Source: Oscillospiraceae bacterium (GTDB lineage: Bacteria > Bacillota > Clostridia > Oscillospirales > Oscillospiraceae). From it: a stretch of 64,000 nt of DNA. Within the stretch, counting starts at the first letter, position 1. Every line of letters begins with the position of its first letter. Shown here one piece after another: positions 54,797 through 64,000 of this stretch. The translations under genes were made by a program, and so were the position numbers. The notes below the pieces were generated by a model. The model did not search any database, had not been told where the DNA came from, and worked only from the letters and a program-made list of their open reading frames with translations. The DNA lies in contig JAFYAU010000055.1 of assembly GCA_017540565.1 (NCBI GenBank), positions 1 through 64,000 on the forward strand. The letters are read 5' to 3'.

Positions 54797-55887
54797 TATC
54801 TGTATTCGATCTTAACGTTTCTGACAAGGAGCGGATTGCACGGGAGTACAGCTCTGTCATGCACGGAACACGGCACGTCCGTAACGTCAAGCATCGTCTG
54901 CTGCATGGCGACTCTGCCGACCACCGGAACACGTTTTCCGTTGACAGTGGCATACAGCCCTCCTCCCCTGATCATGCGCTTGATCGGCGACAGGGCCGCT
55001 CTGATGTGATCTGATGCTGAAAACATTTCACGTCCGATCTCTGTGTTGATCCCTTCGAAATATCCGGCGTCAAGCACGGCAATCCTGGATTCGCGTCCCG
55101 CCGTCCAGATACCGCCGTAGCCGATGCTCTCCCCTTTCCGGACTGTCCTGATGTCGCTGATCCCGCATTCCAGAAATCCCACAGGGCGGAGGCCTCTGTC
55201 AGGTGCGCCGTCGTAGCTGACCCTGCCGAGAAATGCGCTCCCGATACGGACGCTGTCGAGCCGCATATCCGGAAACCGCATGGCGGCAATGGAATTCGCA
55301 CAGTGGACTTCGCCGTTCCATCCGGAAGCCTTCAGGAGATCCACCGTCTTCATGAAGCGGTCAAATCTGGTCTTCGTATGATCGGCAGGACCGCCGGCGC
55401 GCGGGAAATGAGTATAGACGCCGGAAACCGTTACAGGGCCGTTGTCCTTCAGTATGGGAAGGACGTGGGCGACATCCTCCATATCGAATCCTTCCCTGCA
55501 CATGCCGCAGTCGAAATAGAGGTGCACCCTGGCGTTTTTCCCGTTTCGCCTGCATGCTTCCGTGACGGCGGACCATGTCCTCGCACTTCCGACGGTCAGG
55601 ACCGCATCTGCACCGATCAGCGTATCCAGTTCCTCCGGATCGTCGGTGGACCGGAGCATCAGAATGTCCCGGCCAAACCCGTGATCCGCGAGCTCAGAGG
55701 CATCTTCGGCCATGGTGACGGCAAAGGAATCGAGGCCTTTGTTCTTCAGCGTCTCCGCAAAGGGGATCATTCCAAGGCCGTAACCGTTTCCCTTGACGAC
55801 TCCCCTGACCTTGCAGGACGTTATTTCATTCAACAGTATCCTTATGTTGTTCTCAAGTACAGACCTTTCGACGATAAACCTGTTCAT
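54796..55887 (-). CDS. alr: Alanine racemase family protein
   Basis: This 363-residue PLP enzyme has a fold-type III barrel plus beta domain and interconverts L- and D-alanine for cell walls. The PLP lysine is K32 in VVKGNGYGLG, where most Alr have VKADAYGHG. The catalytic tyrosine is in ESIGYGGIW, and VGRVAMQQTMLDVTDVP is typical. ATG 55887 is chosen; AGGAG is 11 nt upstream, slightly far, and ATG 55896 is an alternative. The atypical lysine motif leaves room for another amino-acid racemase. Confidence 0.8.
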   Translation of the reverse strand: MNRFIVERSVLENNIRILLNEITSCKVRGVVKGNGYGLGMIPFAETLKNKGLDSFAVTMAEDASELADHGFGRDILMLRSTDDPEELDTLIGADAVLTVGSARTWSAVTEACRRNGKNARVHLYFDCGMCREGFDMEDVAHVLPILKDNGPVTVSGVYTHFPRAGGPADHTKTRFDRFMKTVDLLKASGWNGEVHCANSIAAMRFPDMRLDSVRIGSAFLGRVSYDGAPDRGLRPVGFLECGISDIRTVRKGESIGYGGIWTAGRESRIAVLDAGYFEGINTEIGREMFSASDHIRAALSPIKRMIRGGGLYATVNGKRVPVVGRVAMQQTMLDVTDVPCSVHDRAVLPCNPLLVRNVKIEYR

Positions 55888-55966
55888 ATGAGACATATCT
55901 CCTATCATCAGAATAACGAGTGACGTTAAAAGGACCAGATAGCTCCGGGCCGAAACCCGGTATGAA

Positions 55967-56992
55967 TCATGTTTTTGACCGGTGTTTCAGCAAGAGACTG
56001 CTTATAGCAGAAACCAGTATATGAAGAATTGAGCATACTCCTACAGATACGGCAATAATCAAAGCGAATGAGATAATCTCAAACCGATCAAAAACTTCGG
56101 GACGAACGTAGTATCTCCATAAATAGATCAGCATGATATGAACGAGATAGATCTCAAATGAACGATTGCCGAGGAACCTCAATACTGTGCCGGCCGCTGT
56201 CCCGGCAGCTATCTTGGCCATTGCAGTAAATACTATAAGAAAAGCAAATGACATCGGAACATAGGACATGCGGATCCAGAAAGCAGACAGTGTTATCTGA
56301 CTCCGAAACTGATAGAGATATACAGCGATAAGGAACACTGATGCTGCGACCGAACCCTTTGGCAATTCTTTATTATCATATACGATGGAGCCAAGGCGAC
56401 ATCCAATAATAAAGATCGGCAGGCGCGTCCATACGATTTCACTGTGCATGAAGGATTCAGGAGCCAGTTTATCAAAAGCGAACAACAAGATAAACCAGAG
56501 AACGCAGCACAGGAGAGTGAGAATATCGTTATCTGCTTTTCTGTTGAGAACTGATATCGGATGATTCTGCAAATGGTAGACCGCTGGGAAGATCAGATAG
56601 CACAAAAGCGCAAGTACGGGATACCAAGTGTATTTGGAACCCATTTCAAAGAGAGATATATTCAGTATATCCTTCCAGAATACTCCCTCGCCGACGGCAT
56701 TCCGCCACAGATAGAACGGAACGGCAATAAGTAGATATGGGACCAGAATCCGGACGATACGTCTTTTATAGTAGTCGCCCAAAGCACTATTCCGCTGAAA
56801 AGAATAGAACAGGCCGATACCGGACAGAATCAAAAAAATCTCAACCGCGATGTTTCCGCAGTTGGCAAACCGACGCAAAGAGATAAGTCTATCCGGCCAG
56901 TTGAAGAAATTATGTGTAAAAATCACATACAGGCATGCCAGTCCCATAATTTCAGATCTGTATGTGCTCAGGTCATTCGTCGCCAGTTTCAT
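55967..56992 (-). CDS. Acyltransferase 3 family membrane protein
   Basis: This 341-residue protein has about ten hydrophobic helices. The early YRSEIMGLACLYVIFTHNFF segment carries the His expected for acyltransferase 3 (O-acetyltransferase) enzymes, followed by IFLILSGIGLFYS. Such proteins acetylate or otherwise acylate surface glycans. Its start overlaps the end of the broken paralogue upstream (ATGA). Codon use is richer in A and T than in the housekeeping genes. Confidence 0.85.
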   Translation of the reverse strand: MKLATNDLSTYRSEIMGLACLYVIFTHNFFNWPDRLISLRRFANCGNIAVEIFLILSGIGLFYSFQRNSALGDYYKRRIVRILVPYLLIAVPFYLWRNAVGEGVFWKDILNISLFEMGSKYTWYPVLALLCYLIFPAVYHLQNHPISVLNRKADNDILTLLCCVLWFILLFAFDKLAPESFMHSEIVWTRLPIFIIGCRLGSIVYDNKELPKGSVAASVFLIAVYLYQFRSQITLSAFWIRMSYVPMSFAFLIVFTAMAKIAAGTAAGTVLRFLGNRSFEIYLVHIMLIYLWRYYVRPEVFDRFEIISFALIIAVSVGVCSILHILVSAISSLLLKHRSKT

Positions 56993-58032
56993 TGCGCGGC
57001 ATCTCCTTCCCGTCCCTGTTTGTTCCGGGAAGCCAGAATGATGGTACTGATCTTCTTTACAAGGGGATGGATCAGTGTTGCAAGCAAAACAGCCGCTGCA
57101 ATGACGATGATATAACTCACCAGATCCCAGCGATCTATCTTCTTACGTCCAAAATAGTGAAGATAGATATTTAGAATCATGACCTGACTCATATAGATCT
57201 CAAGCGAACGTTCGCCAAAAAAACGAAAGACCTTTCCCATCCGGATCCTTTCGAACAGGGAGGAAAGAAAGACAAATAGAAATACAACACCGAAAGAAAG
57301 AGGTATATAAATCATCCTGCTCTAGAAGGTGGAGACTCGTACATCCTGAACAAATATAAAAATGTAGATCAGAAAAGAACAGATCAAGCCCCAGACGAGA
57401 GCCGTCGGAATCCGTGCCCCTTCTTTCACATATTTCCCGAACCAGCATCCGAGCATAAAAATGATAAAACGGGTCAGCCAGATCTCACTGTTGCTGTAAA
57501 AGGTCGGAGCTGTCTTTTGCAGAACAAGAAGCAGCACGAACCATACAGTACAGCAAATATAGGTTACAGCCGTCCGGTTTAGCACATTACCGGCAATACG
57601 GCATTCGCGATTCTGAAGTTTAAATATCAGCGGAAAAACAAGGTAAAAAGTAGCAATCGCAAAAATAAACCAGGTGGTCTTTAAGCCATCAATCGGAAAA
57701 GCAAGATTTGTAAATGACAGGAGAAAATGATTCCCTCCTACCAGATGCCACCAAAGATAGTACGGCAGACCGAGGAGCACATACGGAACCAGAAGTCTAA
57801 CAAAACGGCGTTTATAGAATTCTTTTGTCTCATCATTCCTGTAATAGGCGAAATACAGTCCGATTCCGGACATAATGAGGAATACTTCCACGCCGATATT
57901 CCCGGCAGAAAGAAGGTATTTCAACGGACGGAAAGCGGCAGGCCAGTCGAAAATATTATGGAATGCGACGATATACATACATGCAAGTCCCATGATTTCC
58001 GTTCGGTATCTGCTTATTCTCCCCAGATCCAT
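56989..58032 (-). pseudogene. Acyltransferase 3 gene interrupted by an in-frame amber codon
   Basis: The frame starts at ATG 58032 with GGGGAGGG upstream and reads MDLGRISRYRTEIMGLACMY, close to the neighbouring paralogue. TAG at 57324-57322 stops it after 236 residues. The same frame then continues SRMIYIPLSFG... to the stop at 56989. The paralogue has TGG (Trp) where the amber codon lies (AFWIRMSYVP against TF-stop-SRMIYIP). No frameshift is needed, so one G-to-A change explains it. It may be a recent pseudogene, a sequencing error or a read-through gene. Confidence 0.85.
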
Positions 58033-58132
58033 ATGGTTCCCTCCCCTCTTTGCGAATATTTCAATAATCGCGGCCATTACTATGAAAGCATCTGCATGAA
58101 GAGATTGTCAGAATGGATTACTGTGGCAGCTT

Positions 58133-59572
58133 CTATGCTTTCATTTTAGAGATCGTTCGCAGAAGCCGCGGCAGGAAGCAGATCAAGGCACAGAATACAG
58201 CAGCAAAAATGATCCAGCGGAGCCAGGAGAGAGCGTATGTCAGATTGGCCGCCAGACACAATAAAGTGACTGCGATAACACTCAACAAGGAAAACAACGG
58301 GCTGAAGACTTTCTCCTTTTCGATCCTGCGGGCATTGAAATAATGCATTCCCGTCAGCACCAGATTTGAAACAAGTGTCGTATATCCGGCGGCAATGAAG
58401 CCAAATCGGCGGATACAGAAATAGTTCAGAACGATGTTTGTCGCAGCCGCAATGAGCGTCGCAATCATGATGCCGACACTGTTTTTATGGAAGAAAGAGA
58501 TGGCGGTAAAATTGTCATACATTGCGTGAATATAGATTCCGGCCGCAATCGGAGGAACAACGTATACTCCCTGCAGATAATCGTCTGTTGCGAGGATCCT
58601 GATAATCTCCGGTGCAGCGAGAGAAACGAGGACGCATGTCAGGCCGACCATAACGAGAAGAGGTTTGACGTTTTCGCGTATCGCCTTGAAATCTCTTTCG
58701 CCGAGTTTGGCGTTGATGTAAGGAGTAAAGGTCACGCTGAGAGCCCGCCACAGAAGGACGCCGATGGCGGAGAGAATGGCCGCCAGCGAATAGATGCCCG
58801 TCTTGTCCAGTCCCTCCATACGCTCGATCATGATACGGTCGGTAGAGGTTAGCGCCACACTTCCGAGATAATGCGGGATAAGAGGTATCGCGACGATAAA
58901 CGTCTTTTTCCACAGCGGCAGATCAACGATCTTCCCGCCCTGTTTCAGAATATGTATGAACAGAATGGCGGCGACTATCAGGTTTACTGCGCCGGCAGCC
59001 CACAGCCGAACAACGGCCAGGTTCCAGTCCGTATACCGTTTTGCCAGCAGAACGGCCGCAATCGACAGTATCTGTGCAAGAAGCGCTGATCCGACCGCAA
59101 CAAAAAAAGTGATCTTATAGCGGAATTCATAGCGCTGCTTGAACGTCCAGAATGTGGTTGCGGGGGCGAACATGCACATCGCAAGCATCAACACCATGAG
59201 AAGGGGCGGAAGCCCAATCAGTGCATTGATGCCCCGGAAAAACACAGCATAGATTACAACAAGCGCCAGAGTGGAAACCGAAGTGATTCCGAGCATGGAG
59301 GACAGATACTTGTATCTGTTATCCGAATGATCATATAATCCGACGTTCAGAATGCCGGGAAAGATCAGCGTCATTGCTGCGACGACCTTGATAACGTCAT
59401 ACCAGGAATTGTAAACGGAAATCAGCCCGTATTCTGACTTTGACAGTATCCGCGTAAAGATCGGTGTGGTTATATAATTGATCCCGCTGGTGGCAAATGA
59501 AGCGACTGCAAAAACGAATGTTGCCTTCAGTGTTTCCGGCATGCTTTTGAATTTTAGCAAAACGGCTCTCAT
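58133..59572 (-). CDS. Oligosaccharide flippase (Wzx-like)
   Basis: This 479-residue protein has about 12-14 hydrophobic helices and the N-terminal ATFVFAVASFATSGINYITTPIFTRILS segment (read in parts) that marks polysaccharide flippases of the MOP superfamily. It would move lipid-linked sugar units across the membrane. It overlaps the ligase gene by 4 nt. The 100 nt after it hold no gene. Confidence 0.9.
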   Translation of the reverse strand: MRAVLLKFKSMPETLKATFVFAVASFATSGINYITTPIFTRILSKSEYGLISVYNSWYDVIKVVAAMTLIFPGILNVGLYDHSDNRYKYLSSMLGITSVSTLALVVIYAVFFRGINALIGLPPLLMVLMLAMCMFAPATTFWTFKQRYEFRYKITFFVAVGSALLAQILSIAAVLLAKRYTDWNLAVVRLWAAGAVNLIVAAILFIHILKQGGKIVDLPLWKKTFIVAIPLIPHYLGSVALTSTDRIMIERMEGLDKTGIYSLAAILSAIGVLLWRALSVTFTPYINAKLGERDFKAIRENVKPLLVMVGLTCVLVSLAAPEIIRILATDDYLQGVYVVPPIAAGIYIHAMYDNFTAISFFHKNSVGIMIATLIAAATNIVLNYFCIRRFGFIAAGYTTLVSNLVLTGMHYFNARRIEKEKVFSPLFSLLSVIAVTLLCLAANLTYALSWLRWIIFAAVFCALICFLPRLLRTISKMKA

Positions 59573-61098
59573 TCCACATCTCCCGTCTTATGATCGATTC
59601 TCTTTGAGAATAGACGGTTTATAAAATTGGAAAACTTCGTCATTGTATGCCCGAAATAATCGCGTGAATCAAAACCATCTCTCTCGAGCGCAGCATACGA
59701 CGACAGAATCAGTATTCCGTAGAATGCCCAGAATTTGTATTGATAGAACGACATATCAAGTATCGAGACAAGGTGGAAAAAGCTCAGTCCGCCAAACGAA
59801 AGGGTACTCAACAGACGTGTGAGTTTTTTATCTTTTGACGAAGACCGAAGCATCTGGACAATTGAAAGAATGAAAATATATAAGAAAGGAACCAATATGA
59901 GAGCGCCGCCAATAATGCCTGTCTCGCATAAAAACTGTAAATAACAGTTATGGACATTCACGACATTTTGCTGACCGCCGCCGGCATGCGCCTGATTAAA
60001 CTCTTCACTAACCTGATCTGCAAAACCGCCCCAACCAATTCCTATGACGGGATGCTTTATGAACTGGTCCCAGGCAATTTCCCACAATTGCATACGTCCG
60101 GATGATATATCCTTACGCTCCGTGGGAGTGAAAGCAGAAGGATCGCTTTCTGCCGGCCCCTCTGGAACAACCGGTATGGGTTTATTGGCTTCTCTTTCTC
60201 TTATATCAATCTGGATGTTCGCATAAACCTTTTCTACAGTTTCCTTATATCTCGGAGCGATGCCGATCAGTGCAAATGAAGTAAGCATTAAACCGAACAC
60301 TACAAAAAGGAGCACTCCGGCAACAGCGCGTTTGGCAACTGCTTTTCCGTTTTTGAAATTCATGGAGAACAGGATAACGAGTCCGAAAGCACCTATGAGA
60401 GAAAGCATCTCGCCCCTGCGGCCAATCAGAATCGCAGCGGCTAGATACAGATAGCATATAATGACGACCGGTATTGCGACCCATTTTGTTTTCTTTTTAG
60501 AAAAGAACATTGCAAGAGACAGCGGCAGCGCCAGTGCAATCAAATAATCCACGAAAGTATAGCTGCCACCAACCGGGATCGAATAACCGCGCGGCACATA
60601 ATACCGAGTCATGACCTGTGTTTCTACGGAGAGGTGCGGGAAGATTAGCTTCCAATAGAAATCAGGATAAATGGTGAAAAGAAGGGTATAAAGGGAGAAA
60701 AAAACAGCTGCGGCCGTGAGCACCCATATCGTTGCCTTTAGTTCCCTGTCGGTCGGAGTGGAGAAAAAAACGAACAAAGAGCAGATGATCATTGAGAGAA
60801 TGTAGGAGACCGTATCGACATCATGTCTCGAATCAGGCCGCAGAAAACATATGAACACTACAGCTACCATAACGAAGTAAGCTACTTTGATCCGATTGAA
60901 ATGCGGGGCTCTGTGTAGAATGATCCGCCGTAGACAGTGTATGAAGATAATAAGTCCGCAGACAGCATAGCCGTACAGCATTCGCAGATTGAAATCCTTA
61001 TAGATAAAAAACGTACATGCAAATACTGTCAGAATCAGCATCAGACTGTCTGCCCATGCAGTATACTTTATGAACTTTTCGGATAGCTTTTTTACCAT
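59569..61098 (-). CDS. O-antigen ligase/polymerase family protein
   Basis: This 509-residue membrane protein with about 11-12 helices has a large outside loop (about 285-345) and the Wzy_C-like motif HPVIGIGWGGF with NVHNCYLQFLCETGIIGG. It should polymerise or ligate surface polysaccharide. AGGAGT lies before ATG 61098. Confidence 0.88.
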   Translation of the reverse strand: MVKKLSEKFIKYTAWADSLMLILTVFACTFFIYKDFNLRMLYGYAVCGLIIFIHCLRRIILHRAPHFNRIKVAYFVMVAVVFICFLRPDSRHDVDTVSYILSMIICSLFVFFSTPTDRELKATIWVLTAAAVFFSLYTLLFTIYPDFYWKLIFPHLSVETQVMTRYYVPRGYSIPVGGSYTFVDYLIALALPLSLAMFFSKKKTKWVAIPVVIICYLYLAAAILIGRRGEMLSLIGAFGLVILFSMNFKNGKAVAKRAVAGVLLFVVFGLMLTSFALIGIAPRYKETVEKVYANIQIDIREREANKPIPVVPEGPAESDPSAFTPTERKDISSGRMQLWEIAWDQFIKHPVIGIGWGGFADQVSEEFNQAHAGGGQQNVVNVHNCYLQFLCETGIIGGALILVPFLYIFILSIVQMLRSSSKDKKLTRLLSTLSFGGLSFFHLVSILDMSFYQYKFWAFYGILILSSYAALERDGFDSRDYFGHTMTKFSNFINRLFSKRIDHKTGDVE

Positions 61099-61118
61099 GT
61101 CCGCACTCCTGTCAGTAC

Positions 61119-62210
61119 TTATCTCTCAGTGCCTTCTGCCTCTTTCCAGTCTTCCGCCAGGCGAAGAAACATCTTGGGAAGATCATATTTGGGAGACCAG
61201 CCAAGGCGGCGTATTTTCTCTGAACTCAGATGCATCGTGACATCGGGCGCAAAGCCGTATGTCATGCTGCTTTCCGGAATGTCGAATACTACCTGGGAGG
61301 AGCCTCCACTCAGCGTTTTTGATACAAGTCCGGCAACATCCCGAATCCGCATAGTCGTTCTTTCGTTAACGATGGTATAGGCCTGGCCTTTTTCACCGTT
61401 CAGCATCAGTGTCAGCAAAGCTGCCGCTGCATCCGCTGTATAGCAGTAATTCCCGAAAGAATCGCCTCTGGTATGAAGGACGATGTCTTCGCCCTTCATG
61501 GCGCTTTTGGCGAATTGTGCAAATGCTCTGCCGTCTTCACGGCTCACTCCAGCTCCGAAAGTCTGGGCAAGCCTTGCAATCGTGACCGGTACATCATATT
61601 CGGAGGCGTAGGACGCGCACATCGTCTCGCAGGCACGCTTTCCCTCGGAATAGGAAGACCGCACACTGAGCACATCTATATATCCGAGATCTGCTTCCCT
61701 GATTCTTTCTTTATCCGGATCCGTGATTCCATATACCTCCATGGAGGAGACATATACGACTCCCGCCGAAGATTTAACGCGCGCAAGTTCCAGAATATTC
61801 CTCGTGCCTTCGATCGCGACAAGAAGTGTTTCGACAGGTCTCGTGACAAATGTTTTTGATGCTGTAACGCTGGCCGTATGAAGGATATAGTCAACGTCAC
61901 CCTCTACTGTAAGCGGTGACATCACATCCCCCTCAATGACAGACAGCAAATCCAGATTAAGAAGGCCCCCGAATACACTGGCCGCCTTTTCACGGCTGCG
62001 GACAAGTGCCAGTACCTTTATGCCTTTGACTTTCGTCTGACCCAGCATTACCAGCGCCTTTACAAGAAAGGAGCCGACCAGACCCGTAGCGCCTGTTACA
62101 AGAATGGTTTTGCCATTCAGACGTTTGGGTTCCGGAACCCGTTCACATACATCCTGCAGGTCTTCGTATGCCAGTCTGCTCCCGAAGGTCCGGGCAGATA
62201 ACAGATTCAT
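61119..62210 (-). CDS. NAD-dependent epimerase/dehydratase
   Basis: This 363-residue short-chain dehydrogenase-like enzyme has ILVTGATGLVGSF (NAD-binding), SSMEVYG and the catalytic YSEGK (Tyr-x3-Lys). It acts on nucleotide sugars in this glycan cluster. The exact reaction cannot be told. GGAGGAG precedes ATG 62210. Confidence 0.88.
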   Translation of the reverse strand: MNLLSARTFGSRLAYEDLQDVCERVPEPKRLNGKTILVTGATGLVGSFLVKALVMLGQTKVKGIKVLALVRSREKAASVFGGLLNLDLLSVIEGDVMSPLTVEGDVDYILHTASVTASKTFVTRPVETLLVAIEGTRNILELARVKSSAGVVYVSSMEVYGITDPDKERIREADLGYIDVLSVRSSYSEGKRACETMCASYASEYDVPVTIARLAQTFGAGVSREDGRAFAQFAKSAMKGEDIVLHTRGDSFGNYCYTADAAAALLTLMLNGEKGQAYTIVNERTTMRIRDVAGLVSKTLSGGSSQVVFDIPESSMTYGFAPDVTMHLSSEKIRRLGWSPKYDLPKMFLRLAEDWKEAEGTER

Positions 62211-62233
62211 AACACTCCTCCATCCTGTTAAGG

Positions 62234-62956
62234 TCAGACGCCGAGGATGCGCATGTTTTCCTTGATCTCAAGCATGCCCTTGAACATAAAATAATCGGAA
62301 GGCGTCGTAATCTTGATGTTCTCGGACGGACCTTCAACGATATGCAGCTTGACACCGTAATGCATGAACAGCGTGGCCGAGTCGATCATCTCGTCATACC
62401 CGTCCTTTATCGCCTGCTCGTGCATAGAGATAACGTCGGACAGATAAAAACTCTGCGGCGCTCTGGCGACCCGGCATATGCTGCGGTCGATCACAGATAG
62501 GACCTCATTGCCGTCTCCGCATGTAATGACTGTTTCGATCGCGGGCGCTGTCGTAATGGCATTGCCGTAGGCCCGGACGCTTTCGATATTGTCCGAAATG
62601 AGCTTGTCATTGATAAGAGGACGTACGCCGTCGTGGATCAGGACGACCGTATCGGAGGGATCCTGATCAGCGGCAACCGCATACAAACCGTTGCGGGTGG
62701 ATTCCTGGCTGGTCTTACCGCCGGGAATGATCCATTTCACCTTCTGAATGCCGAACTTATCCAGCATTTTCCGGAAACGTTCGATCCAGTCCTCAATGCA
62801 GACAACGGCAATATTGTCGATGTCCGGGTGGTGCTCGAAATGCTCCAGGGTGTGTATAATGATCGGCTTTCCGTTCAGTTCCAGAAACTGTTTGGGGATA
62901 CCGCCTGCATTCATTCTCGTGCCGGTTCCCCCTGCAAAAATAATGGCTGTGTTCAT
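62234..62956 (-). CDS. IspD/TarI-type cytidylyltransferase
   Basis: This 240-residue protein of the IspD/TarI family has the CTP-binding N-terminus IIFAGGTGTRMNAGGIPKQF and DGVRPLI. Its partner gene encodes a CDP-glycerol-type transferase, so it is probably TarI-like (ribitol- or glycerol-phosphate cytidylyltransferase for teichoic acid-like polymers) rather than IspD of isoprenoid synthesis. It overlaps the upstream gene by 4 nt. No TarJ reductase is seen; the next gene is an epimerase instead. Confidence 0.85.
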   Translation of the reverse strand: MNTAIIFAGGTGTRMNAGGIPKQFLELNGKPIIIHTLEHFEHHPDIDNIAVVCIEDWIERFRKMLDKFGIQKVKWIIPGGKTSQESTRNGLYAVAADQDPSDTVVLIHDGVRPLINDKLISDNIESVRAYGNAITTAPAIETVITCGDGNEVLSVIDRSICRVARAPQSFYLSDVISMHEQAIKDGYDEMIDSATLFMHYGVKLHIVEGPSENIKITTPSDYFMFKGMLEIKENMRILGV

Positions 62957-64000
62957 GCTTTCTCCTCCAGTGCGGAAAGAATCCTTAAACAGACAAGCTC
63001 CGTCGCATTTCCAGACTCCGTGCTGCCGAGAGCAGAGAGATGTCTGTCTATTGCGGCGCGGCAGCTCATTTCATCAAAACTGCTCACGTTCTTTATTAAC
63101 GAAGCGTTGTCTTCGGCAAACGGGTAAGGCCAGGATTCGATCGGGGTGTAGAAATTACGTTCCGAACAATAGTCGCTGACATCCGGAGCATATAGAAAAC
63201 AGGGACGGCCTGTCAGCGCAAAATCCCAAATCGTCGACGAATAATCGGTGAGAAGCACATCGGTGACAGCCAGGAGCTCCTGCATGTCCGGATAATCAGA
63301 TACATCGATCCCGTCCTCGATGTCGAAAAGAACGTTGCCTTTCATATAATAGTGAAGCCGGTACAATACGACCCATTCCCCGCCGAACCGTGCAGCGAGA
63401 GCTTCCTTCAATGAAGTAAAGTCAACATCATAGATTTCCACAGACATACTGTTGCGGAATGTCGGAGCATACAGGAGGATCTTCTGTCCCTCCGGCAGCC
63501 CCAGCTTTCTGCGCAGTTCATTTGCAGATTCAGCATCGGGAGCGATGAGTTCGTCATTACGCGGAAGACCGATCTCCAGGATCTCGCCCTGGTAGTGATA
63601 GGCGCCTTCCAGGACATACTTTGTAAATGCCTTGGAACTGGACAGGAACACGGTGACGCCGTTCATCTTGCGTACAACATGCCGGCGTTCAAGCTCATTC
63701 ACATCGAGGCGGTCCGAGCCGACGCGCTTGTACGCGCCGCCGCCATGCCATGTCTCTATGACGGTCTGACCTTTGCGGAAGCGAAGGGCTGACCAGAATT
63801 CGACATTGTCGACATACACGCGAGACGTCATGACCAGGAAGAGATAGCGAAGGGATTTGTACCGGACTACGTCAATCCCCTTCTCAGATAACCAGGCATA
63901 CTTATCCGGTTCCGTAAACGCCCATATCTGCTTCAGATCCGGAGCAACCCGCGCCAGGCGTTCCGAAATGCGCCGCGGAGAATCCGAATACTGCCTTCCG
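62953..64000 (-). CDS. CDP-glycerol glycerophosphotransferase family protein, 5' end beyond window
   Basis: The frame stays open to the right edge, so the start lies outside the window. At the edge the protein reads GRQYSDSPRRISERLARV, an expected part of TagB/TagF-like CDP-glycerol transferases. ETWHGGGAYKR, LLYAPTFR and LLTDYSSTIWDFALTGRPCFLYAP are family motifs. ATG 63831 is internal, not a start. It would add polyol-phosphate units to a wall polymer. Confidence 0.92.
   Translation of the reverse strand, partial: GRQYSDSPRRISERLARVAPDLKQIWAFTEPDKYAWLSEKGIDVVRYKSLRYLFLVMTSRVYVDNVEFWSALRFRKGQTVIETWHGGGAYKRVGSDRLDVNELERRHVVRKMNGVTVFLSSSKAFTKYVLEGAYHYQGEILEIGLPRNDELIAPDAESANELRRKLGLPEGQKILLYAPTFRNSMSVEIYDVDFTSLKEALAARFGGEWVVLYRLHYYMKGNVLFDIEDGIDVSDYPDMQELLAVTDVLLTDYSSTIWDFALTGRPCFLYAPDVSDYCSERNFYTPIESWPYPFAEDNASLIKNVSSFDEMSCRAAIDRHLSALGSTESGNATELVCLRILSALEEKA

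Noticed and set aside
62234..62956. Naming the cytidylyltransferase ispD
   Set aside because: The coupled CDP-glycerol transferase and glycan context fit a TarI-like role better, and sequence alone does not separate the two.

Overview
The window looks like the chromosome of an anaerobic Clostridia-type Bacillota with moderately high GC. The evidence is the dgt-dnaG-rpoD cluster, YceD-rpmF, DUF512, YqeG, DUF951, CD1247-type and DUF1934 proteins, strong AGGAGG ribosome binding sites, frequent GTG/TTG starts, a T-box leader, an oxygen-sensitive glycyl radical enzyme and a type-2 LeuA. The exact genus cannot be read from the sequence.

Layout. 1-190: the 5' end of a transposase gene cut by the window edge. 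191-1530: an AraC regulator with a PocR-like sensor and a palindromic promoter. 1690-9165 (minus strand): housekeeping genes rpoD, dnaG, dgt, der, a DUF512 radical SAM protein, rpmF and yceD. 9190-10285: two divergent promoters with overlapping -35 boxes, then a pseudouridine synthase. 10295-14640 (minus): potABCD polyamine importer behind a long structured leader that ends in an intrinsic terminator. 14666-16806 (minus): argS and DUF1934. 16888-19041 (plus): a hypothetical gene, a Cys-rich protein, dut and an esterase. 19089-25547 (minus): a 50-residue membrane protein, recG, a CD1247-type protein, efp, a prolidase-like peptidase, yqeG, DUF951 and rarA. 25658-31587 (plus): nth, a glycyl radical enzyme with its activase, and two tandem esterases. 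31650-38180 (minus): a MATE transporter and a MacB-type ABC export operon that carries two adaptor subunits.

38351-39954 holds tRNA-Pro(UGG), repeat-rich sequence and a 5'-truncated surface or secreted protein gene with two 130-residue-period repeats, which looks like a recombination scar. 40060-42030 (minus) is a membrane-anchored sugar-nucleotide dehydratase. 42272-54748 (plus) is one long branched-chain amino acid operon, ilvA-leuA-leuC-leuD-leuB-ilvB-ilvN-ilvC-ilvD plus a DUF815 ATPase, under a T-box riboswitch with a second promoter before ilvB. 54796-64000 (minus) is an alanine racemase and a lower-GC surface-glycan cluster: CDP-glycerol transferase, TarI/IspD-like cytidylyltransferase, epimerase, O-antigen ligase/polymerase, flippase and two acyltransferases, one of them broken by an in-frame amber codon.

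The best candidates for something undescribed are the roughly 330-nt structured leader before potA and the glycyl radical enzyme, whose active-site loop does not match the motifs I know for assigned families. Everything here was read by eye; no database search or folding program was run.
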